Shown here piece by piece: positions 8,715 to 18,180 of a stretch of 64,000 nucleotides of DNA (positions within the stretch are counted from its first letter, which is position 1; every line of letters begins with the position of its first letter). A model generated the notes under the pieces. That model saw only the letters and a list, made by a program, of their open reading frames with translations. It was not told the origin of the DNA and made no database searches. Origin of the DNA: Gillisella taibaishanensis (GTDB taxonomy: Bacteria; Pseudomonadota; Alphaproteobacteria; Rhizobiales; Rhizobiaceae); assembly GCF_001938985.1 (NCBI RefSeq), contig NZ_MKIN01000020.1:248001-312000 (forward strand), read 5' to 3'. The translations under genes were made by a program, and so were the position numbers.

Positions 8715-8743
8715 CGTACCGCCTGTATAGGGCGTACGTTTTT
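8715..8743 (+). terminator. Candidate intrinsic terminator or attenuator before dnaA
   Basis: Arms CGTAC(C)GCC and GGCGTACG form an 8-bp stem with one bulged C and a 7-base loop, directly followed by TTTTT. It reads on the plus strand, about 430 bases after the candidate promoter at 8251 and 397 bases before dnaA. It could end a separate small transcript or attenuate dnaA. Confidence 0.45.
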
Positions 8744-8954
8744 GCCTCTGCGTGCCTGCCCTAGATGGGGTGCGCGGATATCGATAAAGGATAGAGACAG
8801 GAAAAGGAGCGCGCTGTTCGGCCCGACATGAACGAGGATGTGGGGTCGACATTAAAGCATGGCATGAACTCTTCCGAGCCATCTCCAGGTTGGATCGAAC
8901 ATCTCTAAAGCAATGAATTGCTGCGGAGGTCGAGGTTGATCAGGCAGAGGGGCG

Positions 8955-9001
8955 GTTTCCGAAAAAGGCGATGCGAATGTGTCGCATGGATGTTCGGAAA
9001 C
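8955..9001 (+). promoter_or_regulatory. Nested stem-loop in the dnaA upstream region
   Basis: Outer arms GTTTCCGAA (8955-8963) and TTCGGAAAC (8993-9001) are exactly complementary. Inside them, ATGCGA (8971-8976) and TCGCAT (8982-8987) pair around an ATGTG loop. The 47-base structure ends 138 bases before the dnaA start codon. It could be an RNA leader element or a pair of protein sites. Confidence 0.5.
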
Positions 9002-9139
9002 AAGGACGGGTGAAATCGGTTTGAACGATATCGTCGCGAGGGGCGCTGGTCGGGACAATCGATTTCCGGGGCAAAAATTAAAGCGTCGGGCAGCAATGGC
9101 GGCTGGCCGGCACATTTAGACAATTTGGAAGGCGGCGAG

Positions 9140-10714
9140 ATGCAGATGAAATTGGTAACGGCAAGTGCGGCAGCCGGTGGGGACGAGGCGCGCACGATCA
9201 ATCAGGCCGTTTGCCCTGACGCGACAGGCGGCCCGAACGCGGTAAATCTAGATGAAGCGGTGGTAGAGGACGGTGAAGTTGCGCATGCGGCGCTGTTTGA
9301 GCGGTTCAGTGCCCGGCTGAGGGCCCAGGTTGGCCCGGATGTCTTTGCAAGCTGGTTTGGCCGGCTGAAGCTCCATTCCCTGTCGAAAAGCGTTGTCCGC
9401 CTGAGCGTGCCGACCACATTCCTCAAGTCCTGGATCAACAACCGTTATCTCGACCTGATCACTTCGATTTTCCAGGCGGAAAATCCCGGTGTTCTCAAAG
9501 TCGAAATCTTGGTGCGCAGCGCCAGCCGCAATGTTCGCGCCCCAGTCGTCGAAGATCGGGCCGAACCTGCTCTTGCCCCCGCACAGAAGCGCCAGATGCC
9601 GCAGAGCATCGGTCAGGTCGCTCCGGCTATTGCAGCCCCTGCTGCGTCCCAGCGGCCCGCTCAGGGTCCGTTGTTCGGTTCGCCGCTCGATAGCCGCTAC
9701 ACCTTCGATGGTTTCGTCGAGGGCGCATCGAACCGGGTGGCTGTTGCCGCTGCCAAGACCATTGCCGAAGCCGGCGCTGGCGCCGTGCGTTTCAATCCCC
9801 TGTTCATTCATTCCTCGGTCGGTCTCGGCAAAACCCATCTGCTGCAGGCGATCGCCAATGCTGCGATCCATAGCCCGCGCGCCCCGCGCGTCGTCTATCT
9901 GACAGCCGAATATTTCATGTGGCGTTTTGCGACCGCGATCCGCGACAACGATGCCCTGACGCTGAAGGACTCGCTGCGCAATATCGACCTGCTGATCATC
10001 GACGACATGCAGTTCCTGCAGGGCAAGACCATCCAGCATGAATTCTGCCATCTGCTGAACATGCTGCTCGACAGCGCCAAGCAAGTCGTTGTGGCCGCCG
10101 ACCGTGCGCCCTGGGAGCTGGAATCGCTCGACCAGCGGGTGCGCTCGCGCCTGCAGGGTGGTGTTGCCATCGAAATGGAAGCGCCCGACTACGACATGCG
10201 CCTCGACATGCTGAAGACCCGGCTGGCGCTGGCCAAGAAGGAAGATCCGAGCCTGGAGATTCCAGAAGAGATCATCGCCCATGTCGCCCGCAATGTCGCA
10301 AGCTCCGGCCGCGATCTGGAAGGCGCCTTCAACCAGCTGCTGTTCCGCCGCTCCTTCGAAGCCAACATGACCATCGAGCGGGTCGATGAACTGCTCGCCC
10401 ATCTGGTTGGTGCCGCCGAACAGAAGCGTGTGCGCATCGAAGACATCCAGCGCGTTGTTGCCCGCCATTATAACGTGTCGCGCCAGGAGCTGGTCTCCAA
10501 CCGCCGCACGCGGGTGATCGTCAAGCCGCGCCAGATCGCCATGTACCTGTCGAAGACGCTCACGCCGCGCTCCTTCCCGGAAATCGGTCGTCGTTTCGGT
10601 GGTCGTGATCACACCACGGTTCTGCATGCCGTGCGCAAGATTGAGGAACTGATCTCGGGCGACCAGAAGCTGTCGCAGGAGATCGAGTTGCTGCGCCGCC
10701 TGATCAACGAGTAA
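9140..10714 (+). CDS. dnaA: Chromosomal replication initiator protein DnaA
   Basis: A 524-residue AAA+ initiator that binds and opens the replication origin. Domain I spans about 48-120 ([25 protein letters not shown]) and a Pro/Ala-rich linker about 135-180. Domain III has Walker A with VGLGKTHLL (about 227-235), Walker [13 protein letters not shown] (about 284-295) and the arginine segment [10 protein letters not shown]. Domain IV ends with the DNA-binding helix region containing [19 protein letters not shown] place the start at ATG 9140 because GGAAGG lies 7 bases upstream; a TTG at 9125 would absorb that ribosome site. There is no dnaN next to it, as usual in Rhizobiales, where the origin lies elsewhere. 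Confidence 0.97.
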   Translation: MQMKLVTASAAAGGDEARTINQAVCPDATGGPNAVNLDEAVVEDGEVAHAALFERFSARLRAQVGPDVFASWFGRLKLHSLSKSVVRLSVPTTFLKSWINNRYLDLITSIFQAENPGVLKVEILVRSASRNVRAPVVEDRAEPALAPAQKRQMPQSIGQVAPAIAAPAASQRPAQGPLFGSPLDSRYTFDGFVEGASNRVAVAAAKTIAEAGAGAVRFNPLFIHSSVGLGKTHLLQAIANAAIHSPRAPRVVYLTAEYFMWRFATAIRDNDALTLKDSLRNIDLLIIDDMQFLQGKTIQHEFCHLLNMLLDSAKQVVVAADRAPWELESLDQRVRSRLQGGVAIEMEAPDYDMRLDMLKTRLALAKKEDPSLEIPEEIIAHVARNVASSGRDLEGAFNQLLFRRSFEANMTIERVDELLAHLVGAAEQKRVRIEDIQRVVARHYNVSRQELVSNRRTRVIVKPRQIAMYLSKTLTPRSFPEIGRRFGGRDHTTVLHAVRKIEELISGDQKLSQEIELLRRLINE

Positions 10715-10733
10715 TCCAAACATTCCCTTACCT

Positions 10734-10767
10734 GCAGCGCTCTCGCCGTGAAACGCGAGGGCGCTGC
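10734..10767 (+). terminator. Hairpin after dnaA
   Basis: A 13-bp stem (arms GCAGCGCTCTCGC and GCGAGGGCGCTGC, one G-U pair) with an 8-base loop, 20 bases after the dnaA stop. The tail TGTCGTTTC is only partly T-rich, so termination may be incomplete. Confidence 0.6.
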
Positions 10768-10948
10768 TGTCGTTTCATGGGCCCGATGATCATCCGACGC
10801 AAGGAAATCACAGCTCGTACCTGATTTCCGGTTGCGGTCCGTGGTCGCAAGAAACGGGTGGCGCTGCGGATGTGAAACGGCGATAACCGCCATCACTATA
10901 ATGGTGATGATACTGGCAGTCATAATGGCGCGGTGAGGGGGATCGACG

Positions 10949-11872
10949 ATGGCGAAACAGATGGGCGCTCGGGAATGGGCCATGTTGCTCACCCTCTCGG
11001 TTCTCTGGGGTGGCTCGTTTCTGTTCATCGGCATTCTGGTCAAGGTCTGGCCGCCGCTCACCATCGTGACTGCCCGTGTTGCTATTGCGGCGATCGCGCT
11101 CTGGCTGATCGTGGGTCTATCCGGGCAGCCGGTGCCGCGCAGCGGCAAGGTCTGGCTTGCGTTTTTCGGCATGGGCCTCCTCAACAATGTCATCCCCTTC
11201 ACGCTGATCGTCTGGGGCCAGACCCATATTCCGGTCGGGCTGGCGGCAATCTTCAATGCCACGACGCCGCTGTTCGGGGTGTTGATTGCTCATGTGTTGA
11301 CAGCAGACGAGAAGCTGACGGCCAACCGGCTGACCGGCGTGCTGATCGGCGTCTTTGGCGTCGCGGTCATGATCGGGCCGTCTGTCTTCAGCCATATCTC
11401 CGGCGATCTCTGGGGCGAACTGGCCGTAATGTTGGCGGCGCTGTCCTATGCCTTTGCCGGCCTGTTTGGCCGCCGTTTCAAGGCCATGGGTCTGCCACCG
11501 CTTCTTCCGGCTGCGGGCCAGGTCACAGCCGCCACGATCATTCTCCTGCCGATCACGATGATGGTCGATGCGCCATGGACGCTGCCGGCGCCAAATGCTG
11601 AGACGGTTGCGGCCTTGCTGGGCCTTGCCCTGCTATCGACTGCCGTGGGCTACGTGCTGTTCTTCCGCATCCTGGCATCCGCTGGGGCTACCAATATCAT
11701 GCTGGTGACCATTCTAATCCCACCCAGTGCCATTCTCTTGGGTGCGCTCGTATTGGGCGATCAGGTCGCCCCGCGCCATCTTCTCGGCATGGTGCTGATT
11801 GCGCTCGGCCTCGCCGCAATTGATGGCCGCATGTGGCGGCGCTTGCGCAGCAGGGCAGTGAGGTCAGCCTGA
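10949..11872 (+). CDS. DMT-superfamily transporter with two EamA domains
   Basis: A 307-residue inner-membrane protein with about ten hydrophobic segments in two EamA repeats. The first starts WAMLLTLSVLWGGSFLFIGI, the typical opening, and the second begins near residue 150 (GELAVMLAALSYAFAGLFGR). The end of each repeat shows the expected pattern: PVGLAAIFNATTPLFGVLIA in the first and LVTILIPPSAILLGALVLGD in the second. Such proteins export amino acids or other metabolites; the substrate cannot be told. A GAGGGG ribosome site lies 8 bases before the ATG. It is convergent with the methyltransferase gene, 6 bases away. Confidence 0.88.
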   Translation: MAKQMGAREWAMLLTLSVLWGGSFLFIGILVKVWPPLTIVTARVAIAAIALWLIVGLSGQPVPRSGKVWLAFFGMGLLNNVIPFTLIVWGQTHIPVGLAAIFNATTPLFGVLIAHVLTADEKLTANRLTGVLIGVFGVAVMIGPSVFSHISGDLWGELAVMLAALSYAFAGLFGRRFKAMGLPPLLPAAGQVTAATIILLPITMMVDAPWTLPAPNAETVAALLGLALLSTAVGYVLFFRILASAGATNIMLVTILIPPSAILLGALVLGDQVAPRHLLGMVLIALGLAAIDGRMWRRLRSRAVRSA

Positions 11873-11878
11873 TCTCGG

Positions 11879-12622
11879 TCAGGCGCTGGCGATCACGATA
11901 ATTTCGGGGCTGGTTGCATCGAAGCGGCGCCCATCCCACCAGCCAATCATATCGAGGTTCGCAAAGCCGGCCTGCCTGAACAGCTGCCCGATCCGATCGC
12001 GGTCCGGAAAGCGGAGACAGCTGCGGCTGATGCGCTGCTCTCCTGTCTCCAGCAGGGTAAAGACAGCGTCGAAGGTCACATGCTCGCCATCGACCTCACG
12101 GACCTGGTAGTAAACGTCGACCGGTCCAATGTTCGGCACATCCGCCCGCGCCCGTGTCAGCTCTTCTTTCCAGCCGTCCCAGGCCCGCAGCAGCGGATTG
12201 CGGCTCTCGATGATCATCTGCCCGCCCGGCGCCAGATGCCGTCTGGCATTGGCAAGGGCGAGGACGCACTCTTCGTCGGTCAGAAACACCTGGAAGACAT
12301 GGCCGGTCATGATGATCAGGTCGAAGCGCTGGCCGAGATCGAAATCGAAGGCATTGCTGGCCACCCATTCGACCAATCCATCGTCATCCTTGGTGCGCGC
12401 CACCGCCAGCATGCCAGCTGCAGGATCGAGCCCGGTAACCTGATTGCCGCGTCTCGCCAACCTCAGCGTAACAGAACCGGTGCCGCAGCCGATATCGAGG
12501 ATACGGCAGGGGCGATCAGGAAAGGTCTCGTAGAAATCGCCGTCTTCGCGGTGAATGTTGAAGCTGTCGTAGAGAATGGCCATGTCGTGGCGGGCAAATG
12601 CGTCATCCACTGGCATCGGCAT
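11879..12622 (-). CDS. Class I SAM-dependent methyltransferase, substrate unknown
   Basis: A 247-residue soluble methyltransferase. Motif I is ILDIGCGTGSVTLRLARRG (about 40-58), followed by the acidic loop residue in VTGLDPAAGM. Motif II-like sequence is RFDLIIMTGHVFQVFLTDEE and motif III is HLAPGGQMIIESRNPL. The N-terminal YDSFNIHREDGDFYETF resembles many small-molecule methyltransferases of Rhizobiaceae. Its start is 9 bases after the hemW stop codon, so it may be co-transcribed with hemW and rdgB, but nothing shows a functional link. No specific reaction can be assigned. Confidence 0.8.
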   Translation of the reverse strand: MPMPVDDAFARHDMAILYDSFNIHREDGDFYETFPDRPCRILDIGCGTGSVTLRLARRGNQVTGLDPAAGMLAVARTKDDDGLVEWVASNAFDFDLGQRFDLIIMTGHVFQVFLTDEECVLALANARRHLAPGGQMIIESRNPLLRAWDGWKEELTRARADVPNIGPVDVYYQVREVDGEHVTFDAVFTLLETGEQRISRSCLRFPDRDRIGQLFRQAGFANLDMIGWWDGRRFDATSPEIIVIASA

Positions 12623-12631
12623 TCCCCTTTT

Positions 12632-13813
12632 TCAGCAGGCGAGATCCGCCACAACAGCATCCAGCACCAACATGCCCTTCGGCGTGCAGCGCAGTCTGGA
12701 ATTGCCGAGCCTTTCGATAAACCCGTGTCCCAGTAAAAATTCTTCGCGCGCCGGATCGGGGTCGCGGCCTGATAGCATCTGCCAGCGGGCGAGATCGACG
12801 CCTTCGCGCAATCTGAGGCCCATCAACAGCAATTCGTCGGACTGTTCTTCCGGTCCGAGACTTTCCTGGTCCACCATGCCATGGCCATTCGCTTCGACAG
12901 CGGTAAGCCAGGTTTCCGGATGCTTTTCCGTGGCGGTGGCGAGCTTTTCATGGCCCTGGGAAAGCCGTCCATGAGCGCCTGGGCCAATGCCGGCGTAGTC
13001 GCCGTAACGCCAATAGGTGAGGTTATGGCGGCTTTCTGCACCCGGGCGGGCATGATTGGACACCTCATAGGCCGGCAAGCCTTCGCGGGCTGTAATCTCC
13101 TGGGTCGCCTCGTAAAGCTGGGCGGCGTGTTCCTCATCGGGCGTGACGATCTTGCCGGCCTTGTGCAGCCCGAAGAAGGGCGTGCCTTCCTCAATGGTCA
13201 ATTGATAGAGCGACAGGTGATCGACCGCATAGGAAATCGCCTGTTTCAACTCGGCTTCCCAGGCGGCTATGGTCTGGCCGGGCCGGGCATAGATCAGGTC
13301 GAAGGACATGCGCGGGAAAATCTCTCGCGCCAGCCGCACAGCCTTCAGCGCGTCCTCAACCGAATGCAGCCGGCCCAGGAATTTCAGGTCGGCATCGTTC
13401 AGCGCCTGCACGCCAAGCGACACGCGGTTGACGCCGGCTGAGCGATAACCGCGAAACCGTTCCGCCTCGACGCTGGTCGGATTGGCTTCCATGGTAATCT
13501 CGATGCCGCGCGGCACGGTCCAGTGCTTGGCAATGCCATCGAGAATGGCACCCACGGTGGCCGGATCCATCAGCGACGGTGTGCCGCCGCCGAGGAATAT
13601 GCTGGTCACGGTCTTCGGCCCGCTCAAGGCGCGCACCGTTTCCATCTCCTTCAGAAACGCCTGGGTAAAGCGCGGCTGGTCGATCTTCTGGTGGCGGACA
13701 TGGCTGTTGAAGTCACAGTAAGGGCATTTGGCCGCGCAGAACGGCCAGTGGATATAAACGCCAAAGCCCGGTTCGCCGGTGTCTGGAAGGAGAAGCGAAG
13801 TCGGCTCGGCCAT
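12632..13813 (-). CDS. hemW: Radical SAM heme chaperone HemW
   Basis: A 393-residue radical-SAM protein of the HemN-like family. The N-terminal cluster motif is C26-x3-C30-x2-C33 (WPFCAAKCPYCDFNSH), which fits HemW; coproporphyrinogen dehydrogenase HemN has a further Cys after it. Also visible are GGGTPSL (SAM contact), TMEANPTSVE, GVNRVSLGVQALND and the C-terminal HemN_C region ending in GMLVLDAVVADL. HemW binds heme and inserts it into target proteins. The rdgB-hemW pairing (6-base gap) is widespread in proteobacteria. Many databases still label such genes hemN. Confidence 0.92.
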   Translation of the reverse strand: MAEPTSLLLPDTGEPGFGVYIHWPFCAAKCPYCDFNSHVRHQKIDQPRFTQAFLKEMETVRALSGPKTVTSIFLGGGTPSLMDPATVGAILDGIAKHWTVPRGIEITMEANPTSVEAERFRGYRSAGVNRVSLGVQALNDADLKFLGRLHSVEDALKAVRLAREIFPRMSFDLIYARPGQTIAAWEAELKQAISYAVDHLSLYQLTIEEGTPFFGLHKAGKIVTPDEEHAAQLYEATQEITAREGLPAYEVSNHARPGAESRHNLTYWRYGDYAGIGPGAHGRLSQGHEKLATATEKHPETWLTAVEANGHGMVDQESLGPEEQSDELLLMGLRLREGVDLARWQMLSGRDPDPAREEFLLGHGFIERLGNSRLRCTPKGMLVLDAVVADLAC

Positions 13814-13819
13814 AGATCC

Positions 13820-14464
13820 TCAGGCGTTCAGGCAGGTTTCGACGAAGAGCTTGAACGCCCGCGCCCGGTGCGACAGCGCCTGCGCGTCACCGGGCTTCCA
13901 GCCGTGCTTCTCTTGCGCACTCATCTCGCCAAATGTCGTGTCATAGCCCGCAGGCTGAAAAATCGGATCATAGCCGAAACCGGCTGTACCGCGGGGCGGC
14001 CAGGCAACTGTGCCTTCGACCTCGCCTCGGAAGAATTCCGTATGGCCGTCCGGCCAGCCGAGGCAGAGCACGCTGACGAAGCGGGCGGTGCGGCTCTTCT
14101 GTTCGGTAGCGCCCTTGTCCTGAAGCGCCTGCTCCACTTTCTCCATCGCCATGGCGAAATCGCGGCTGCCATCCTCGCGCTCGGCCCAGTTGGCGGTATA
14201 GACACCGGGCGCGCCATCCAGCGCATCGACGACAAGGCCGGAATCATCAGACAATGCCGGCAAGCCGGAGGCTTTAGCCGAGGCAAGCGCCTTGATCGCG
14301 GCATTTTCCTCGAATGTGGTTCCGGTTTCATCAGGCTCGATAAAGCCGAGTTCCTTGGCGGATTTGGCGGCAAAGCCGAACGGACCGATCAGGTCGGCGA
14401 TCTCGGCGATCTTGCCGGCATTGTGGCTGGCAACGACGATGGTCCGGGTGTCCAATTTGCGCAT
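13820..14464 (-). CDS. rdgB: dITP/XTP pyrophosphatase (RdgB/HAM1 family)
   Basis: A 214-residue house-cleaning enzyme that hydrolyses non-canonical purine triphosphates (XTP, dITP, ITP) to monophosphates. The N-terminal substrate loop [17 protein letters not shown], the catalytic acidic motif [24 protein letters not shown] (about residues 72-95) and the C-terminal [19 protein letters not shown] and SHRARAF are all present and in order. It lies between rph and hemW on the minus strand; the rph-rdgB-hemW order is conserved across alphaproteobacteria, here interrupted by a VOC gene. Confidence 0.96.
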   Translation of the reverse strand: MRKLDTRTIVVASHNAGKIAEIADLIGPFGFAAKSAKELGFIEPDETGTTFEENAAIKALASAKASGLPALSDDSGLVVDALDGAPGVYTANWAEREDGSRDFAMAMEKVEQALQDKGATEQKSRTARFVSVLCLGWPDGHTEFFRGEVEGTVAWPPRGTAGFGYDPIFQPAGYDTTFGEMSAQEKHGWKPGDAQALSHRARAFKLFVETCLNA

Positions 14465-14474
14465 GGGTCCAATC

Positions 14475-14891
14475 CTATTCTATCTGCCAAAGCCGAGCTT
14501 CGGCGCATTCCAGACTATTGCCCGCGGGATCGCGGAAATAAATCGAACGCGCGCCATTCGGCCAGTGAAAATCCGCTTCGATCGCCACGCCATGGGCACG
14601 AAGCCGTGCTGCCATGGCGTCGAGATCCGCTCCCTTGACCCGGAAGCAGGCATGACCCGGCCCGGTCGCGCCATGGGGTGGCACGGGCAGGGCGCCAGGT
14701 TCTGCCGGCTTGACGGTTTCTGCCGCATCAAACAGCAGGAGTACGCCAGGGCCGCAGCGCAGGAAGACATGCCGGCCCGGTTGGCGGGTGATGACGGCAA
14801 GACCCAGCACCTCGGCATAGAAACGCTCTGCCGCATCGAGATCATCGACATAGAGCGCCGTCTCCAGAATGCCTTCGATGCCCTCAGCCAT
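14475..14891 (-). CDS. VOC (glyoxalase-fold) family protein
   Basis: A 138-residue single vicinal-oxygen-chelate protein with the paired beta-alpha-beta repeats of the fold: [24 protein letters not shown] near the start and [26 protein letters not shown] in the second half, ending in [14 protein letters not shown]. Possible metal ligands are the His in GHACF and the Glu in SLECAE. The family includes dioxygenases, glyoxalases and antibiotic-binding proteins, so the function stays open. It is inserted between rph and rdgB with gaps of 26 and 10 bases and is probably in the same transcript. Confidence 0.85.
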   Translation of the reverse strand: MAEGIEGILETALYVDDLDAAERFYAEVLGLAVITRQPGRHVFLRCGPGVLLLFDAAETVKPAEPGALPVPPHGATGPGHACFRVKGADLDAMAARLRAHGVAIEADFHWPNGARSIYFRDPAGNSLECAEARLWQIE

Positions 14892-14917
14892 GCCGGCCTC
14901 CCTGCTACCGCGCCGTT

Positions 14918-15637
14918 TTAGCCGGCAATCGCCTGCTTCTGCAGTTCGACCAGTTCGGCAATGCCGGTCTGGGCAAGGCCGAGCAGGGTCAGGAATTCGT
15001 CCTGGCTGAAGGGCTTGCCTTCCGCCGTGCCCTGGATTTCGACGATGCCGCCGGTGCCGGTCATGACGAAATTGGCGTCAGTTTCGGCGGCCGAATCCTC
15101 GAGATAGTCGAGGTCGATTACCGGCTGGGCGGCGAAAATGCCGCAGGATATGGCCGCGACATGGTCCTTCAGCACCCGGTCGACCTTGATGATATTGCGG
15201 GCTTCCATCCATTTCAGGCAGTCGTGCAGGGCAATCCAGGCGCCGGTGATCGAGGCGGTGCGGGTACCGCCATCGGCCTGGATCACGTCGCAATCGAGCG
15301 AGATCTGACGTTCGCCAAGCGCTTCGAGATCGACCACGGCACGCAACGAGCGGCCGATCAATCGTTGAATTTCCTGGGTGCGGCCGCTCTGCTTGCCGGA
15401 GGATGCCTCGCGCTTCATCCGCTCGCCTGTGGCGCGCGGCAGCATGCCGTATTCTGCGGTGACCCAGCCTTTGCCGGTATTGCGCAGCCACGGCGGCGTG
15501 CGGTCTTCAAGGCTTGCCGTGCACAGCACATGGGTATCGCCAAACTTGACGAGACAGGAGCCTTCGGCATGCTTGGAAAAATTGCGCTCGAAGGAAATCT
15601 TGCGCATCTGATCGGTTTTTCTGCCTGAAGGCCGCAT
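14918..15637 (-). CDS. rph: Ribonuclease PH
   Basis: A 239-residue phosphorolytic 3'-to-5' exoribonuclease that trims tRNA precursors. It starts [20 protein letters not shown], the exact family opening, and contains the catalytic-site segments [28 protein letters not shown] and [19 protein letters not shown], plus [22 protein letters not shown] chose ATG 15637 over an ATG two codons upstream because the ribosome site GAGGAG lies 6 bases before 15637 but touches the upstream ATG. It is divergent from hrcA; the 160-bp region between them holds both promoters. Confidence 0.97.
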   Translation of the reverse strand: MRPSGRKTDQMRKISFERNFSKHAEGSCLVKFGDTHVLCTASLEDRTPPWLRNTGKGWVTAEYGMLPRATGERMKREASSGKQSGRTQEIQRLIGRSLRAVVDLEALGERQISLDCDVIQADGGTRTASITGAWIALHDCLKWMEARNIIKVDRVLKDHVAAISCGIFAAQPVIDLDYLEDSAAETDANFVMTGTGGIVEIQGTAEGKPFSQDEFLTLLGLAQTGIAELVELQKQAIAG

Positions 15638-15797
15638 GTCCATCTCCTCGGTAAAGCTTCAGGCTGCCTTCTACGGGCGGTTCGGATCTTTTGCAAAGGA
15701 AAAGCCGGGATCGGGCGATCAAACCGGCGCTTCCTCACCGAAAGCCGTTGTGATTGGTCAATCAACGATTATATTAAATCAAGGTGTAGCAGCAAAC

Positions 15798-16889
15798 ATG
15801 AGCGCAATGGGGAAAAGCCCGATTACAGCAGGCGATGTGTCGATGGCTCTGGACGAACGATCCAGGGAAATTTTCAGGCGTATTGTCGAGACCTATCTGG
15901 AATCCGGTGAACCGCTCGGCTCGCGCAATCTGTCGCGCATCCTGCCTATGTCGCTGTCGCCAGCCTCCGTGCGCAATGTGATGAGCGATCTGGAAGAGCT
16001 TGGCCTGATCTATTCGCCGCATATCAGCGCCGGGCGCCTGCCAACCCAGACGGGCCTGCGCTTCTTCGTCGATGCCTTCATGCAAGTGGGCCGGCTGTCG
16101 GAGGAAGAGCGAGGCTCAATTGAGCGGCAGATGCGATCCTCGGAAGCTCAGCCGGTCGAAACGCTATATAACGAGGCGAGCCGCATGCTGTCCGGCTTGT
16201 CACGCGGTGCTGGCCTTGTCGTCGCCGCCAAATCCGATCCGGTCCTGAAGCATGTCGAATTCATCCGGCTGGAGCCTACCAAGGCGCTCGCCGTGCTTGT
16301 CGGCGAGTTCAACCAGGTCGAAAACCGGATCATTGAGCTGCCAGCCGGCATTACTGCTTCGCAGCTGACCGAGGCCGCCAATTTCCTCAACGCTCATCTC
16401 ACCGGGCAGACCTTGCAGGAACTGCGCGGCCAACTTGTTACCCTTAAGGATCAGGTATCAAGCGAGCTCGACGTGCTCTCACAGGATCTGGTCGAGCGCG
16501 GGCTTGCCGTCTGGTCCGGCGGTGAGGGAGACAAGCCGACGCGGCTGATCGTGCGCGGCCGCGCCAACCTGCTTGAGGGGCTCGCTGGCGTCGAGGACAT
16601 CGACCGCCTGCGCCTGTTGTTCGACGATCTCGAGCGCAAGGAAAGCCTGATCGAAATCCTCAACCTTGCCGAGACTGGTCCGGGCGTGAGGATCTTTATC
16701 GGGTCCGAAAACAAGCTGTTTTCGCTGTCCGGCTCTTCGCTAATCGTCGCACCCTACCGCGATGGCGACGACCGGATCGTGGGCGCCGTCGGGGTCATTG
16801 GCCCGACCCGGCTCAACTATTCCCGCATCGTACCGATGGTGGATTACACCGCTCAGGTCATGGCCAAGATCACCCGCAGTGGGCATTGA
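15798..16889 (+). CDS. hrcA: Heat-inducible transcription repressor HrcA
   Basis: A 363-residue repressor of chaperone genes. The N-terminal winged helix contains [30 protein letters not shown] and [36 protein letters not shown], the strongest HrcA signature. The GAF-like dimerisation region and the C-terminal [43 protein letters not shown] are intact. ATG 15798 gives a normal-length protein, but the ribosome site is weak; ATG 15840 ([11 protein letters not shown]) is possible, and an upstream extension to 15636 is unlikely. HrcA normally binds CIRCE elements and depends on GroEL. I found no CIRCE sequence in this window, so its targets lie elsewhere. Confidence 0.95.
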   Translation: MSAMGKSPITAGDVSMALDERSREIFRRIVETYLESGEPLGSRNLSRILPMSLSPASVRNVMSDLEELGLIYSPHISAGRLPTQTGLRFFVDAFMQVGRLSEEERGSIERQMRSSEAQPVETLYNEASRMLSGLSRGAGLVVAAKSDPVLKHVEFIRLEPTKALAVLVGEFNQVENRIIELPAGITASQLTEAANFLNAHLTGQTLQELRGQLVTLKDQVSSELDVLSQDLVERGLAVWSGGEGDKPTRLIVRGRANLLEGLAGVEDIDRLRLLFDDLERKESLIEILNLAETGPGVRIFIGSENKLFSLSGSSLIVAPYRDGDDRIVGAVGVIGPTRLNYSRIVPMVDYTAQVMAKITRSGH

Positions 16890-17006
16890 GCGCCCATATA
16901 AGCCACATGAGGGCGAAGCTCGTTCAGCCGGCAGGTTTAGGGTCCGAAAGCAAAAAATCGATTGGGTTGCCGGTTTTGCGGGTCGCTCAAGATTGGAGTA
17001 ACGCGG

Positions 17007-17954
17007 ATGATGGATATGGAAGCTCGGGCCATAGGTTGCCTGCTTGGCCAACTCGCGGGTGATGCGCTCGGGTCGCTTGTGGAATTCCGGTCACCAGAGG
17101 AAATCCGAGGGCGATATCCTCTCGGCGTTCGAGAAATGCACGACGGCGGCACCTGGGATACGATCGCCGGCCAACCCACTGACGACTCTGAAATGGCTTT
17201 GGGCCTCGCACGATCGATCATTGCAGGAAAAGGCTTCCAGCAAGCCGCAGCACGAAAGGCCTACGGAGATTGGCTGGCATCGCAGCCATTCGATGTTGGC
17301 ATGACGGTTCTTGGGGGCATCCAGGGAAAGCCAAATGGCGAGAGCCAGGCAAATGGCGCCCTGATGCGGATCGCACCCCTTGGAATATTCGGCGCACGCC
17401 ACTCGATCACTTTGGTTGGGACATGGGCCGAGGAAGATGCGGTCATTACCCATCCCAATCCTATTTGCCGGCAGATCAACAATCTCTTTGCTCGCGCGGT
17501 TGCGCATGCTGTTGCTGTGGGGCCATCACCTTCAGATCTCTACGACCTGGTTGCGCGTTGGGCTGAGGAATTAAATGTCGACCCAATAGTTCACAGAGCT
17601 ATTCTCGATGCGAAGACGGTGCCGGCCTGGGATTTCATGCATCAACAGGGGTGGGTGATCATTGCCTTCCAGAACGCGCTCTTTCAAATCTTGCATGCGG
17701 CCTCGCTCGAAGATGGAGTGGCCGATACCGTTTCAAGGGGTGGTGATACCGATACGAATGCCGCGATAGCAGGTGCGCTGCTGGGCGCTGTTCATGGAGA
17801 GTCCGCAATTCCTGGGCAATGGCGTCAGACCCTGCTGAATTGCAGACCGCAAGCGGGCCTGCCGCGTGTGAAGCGCCCGAGGCCGCAAGTCTATTGGCCG
17901 ATCGATGCAGTCGAACTGGCGCGCGGCTTGCTAAATATCCCGGCAGAAAGATGA
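17007..17954 (+). CDS. ADP-ribosylglycohydrolase family protein (DraG/ARH-like)
   Basis: A 315-residue member of the ADP-ribosylglycohydrolase superfamily, which removes ADP-ribose from proteins or cleaves related O- and N-glycosidic bonds using a two-metal site. Seen: GCLLGQLAGDALGSLVEF near the start, the first metal motif TDDSEMAL (D59, D60), a third region at NGALMRIAPLGI, and the C-terminal metal motif GGDTDTNAAIAGALLGA (245-261). The start is ATG 17007, with GGAG 8 bases upstream. It lies alone between hrcA and grpE and seems to use more A/T-ending codons than its neighbours, which suggests later arrival. No ADP-ribosyltransferase gene is nearby, so its substrate is unknown. Confidence 0.88.
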   Translation: MMDMEARAIGCLLGQLAGDALGSLVEFRSPEEIRGRYPLGVREMHDGGTWDTIAGQPTDDSEMALGLARSIIAGKGFQQAAARKAYGDWLASQPFDVGMTVLGGIQGKPNGESQANGALMRIAPLGIFGARHSITLVGTWAEEDAVITHPNPICRQINNLFARAVAHAVAVGPSPSDLYDLVARWAEELNVDPIVHRAILDAKTVPAWDFMHQQGWVIIAFQNALFQILHAASLEDGVADTVSRGGDTDTNAAIAGALLGAVHGESAIPGQWRQTLLNCRPQAGLPRVKRPRPQVYWPIDAVELARGLLNIPAER

Positions 17955-18115
17955 TCTTGAAGACGGATATAGCCGCGCCGCGAGCGATCCTGATCATCAG
18001 CTGGACTATCCGCCCGGGGTCAGATCAATTTAGATGGTAACGTGCGCGACAGGGAGAAATTCGGCCAACCGTAAGCCTGCCATAGTACGCAGTGGCAGGA
18101 GTTCATCACTCTACC

Positions 18116-18144
18116 CTTGATTTTTCGGCGCCGAACCATGATAT
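18116..18144 (+). promoter_or_regulatory. Putative heat-shock (RpoH) promoter of grpE
   Basis: CTTGAT and CCATGATAT are separated by 14 bases, resembling the CTTGAA and CCCCATNT boxes of sigma-32. The distance to the grpE ATG at 18181 is 36 bases. The -10 match is partial. Confidence 0.4.
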
Positions 18145-18180
18145 CGGGGCCGGACGAGAAACAGTATTCCGGAGAACGTC

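Larger units (their letters stand above)
8193..9139. other. Long non-coding interval between rpsT and dnaA
   Basis: A 947-base gap without a credible gene: short open frames here have no ribosome site and no recognisable family. It holds the rpsT terminator, a consensus -35 box followed by a 26-bp palindrome, four GANTC sites (8394, 8462, 8473, 8515), an inverted repeat AATTTTA-GG-TAAAATT (8534-8549), a terminator-like hairpin and a large nested stem-loop. I saw no good match to the DnaA box TTATCCACA. It probably contains the dnaA promoter and a long leader, and perhaps a small RNA. Confidence 0.7.

Noticed and set aside
8193-9139. Replication origin next to dnaA
   Set aside because: No convincing DnaA boxes, no dnaN, and in Rhizobiaceae the origin is usually elsewhere (near hemE).
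15638-15797. CIRCE element (HrcA operator) upstream of hrcA or grpE
   Set aside because: No GCACTC-N9-GAGTGC repeat was found in either region.
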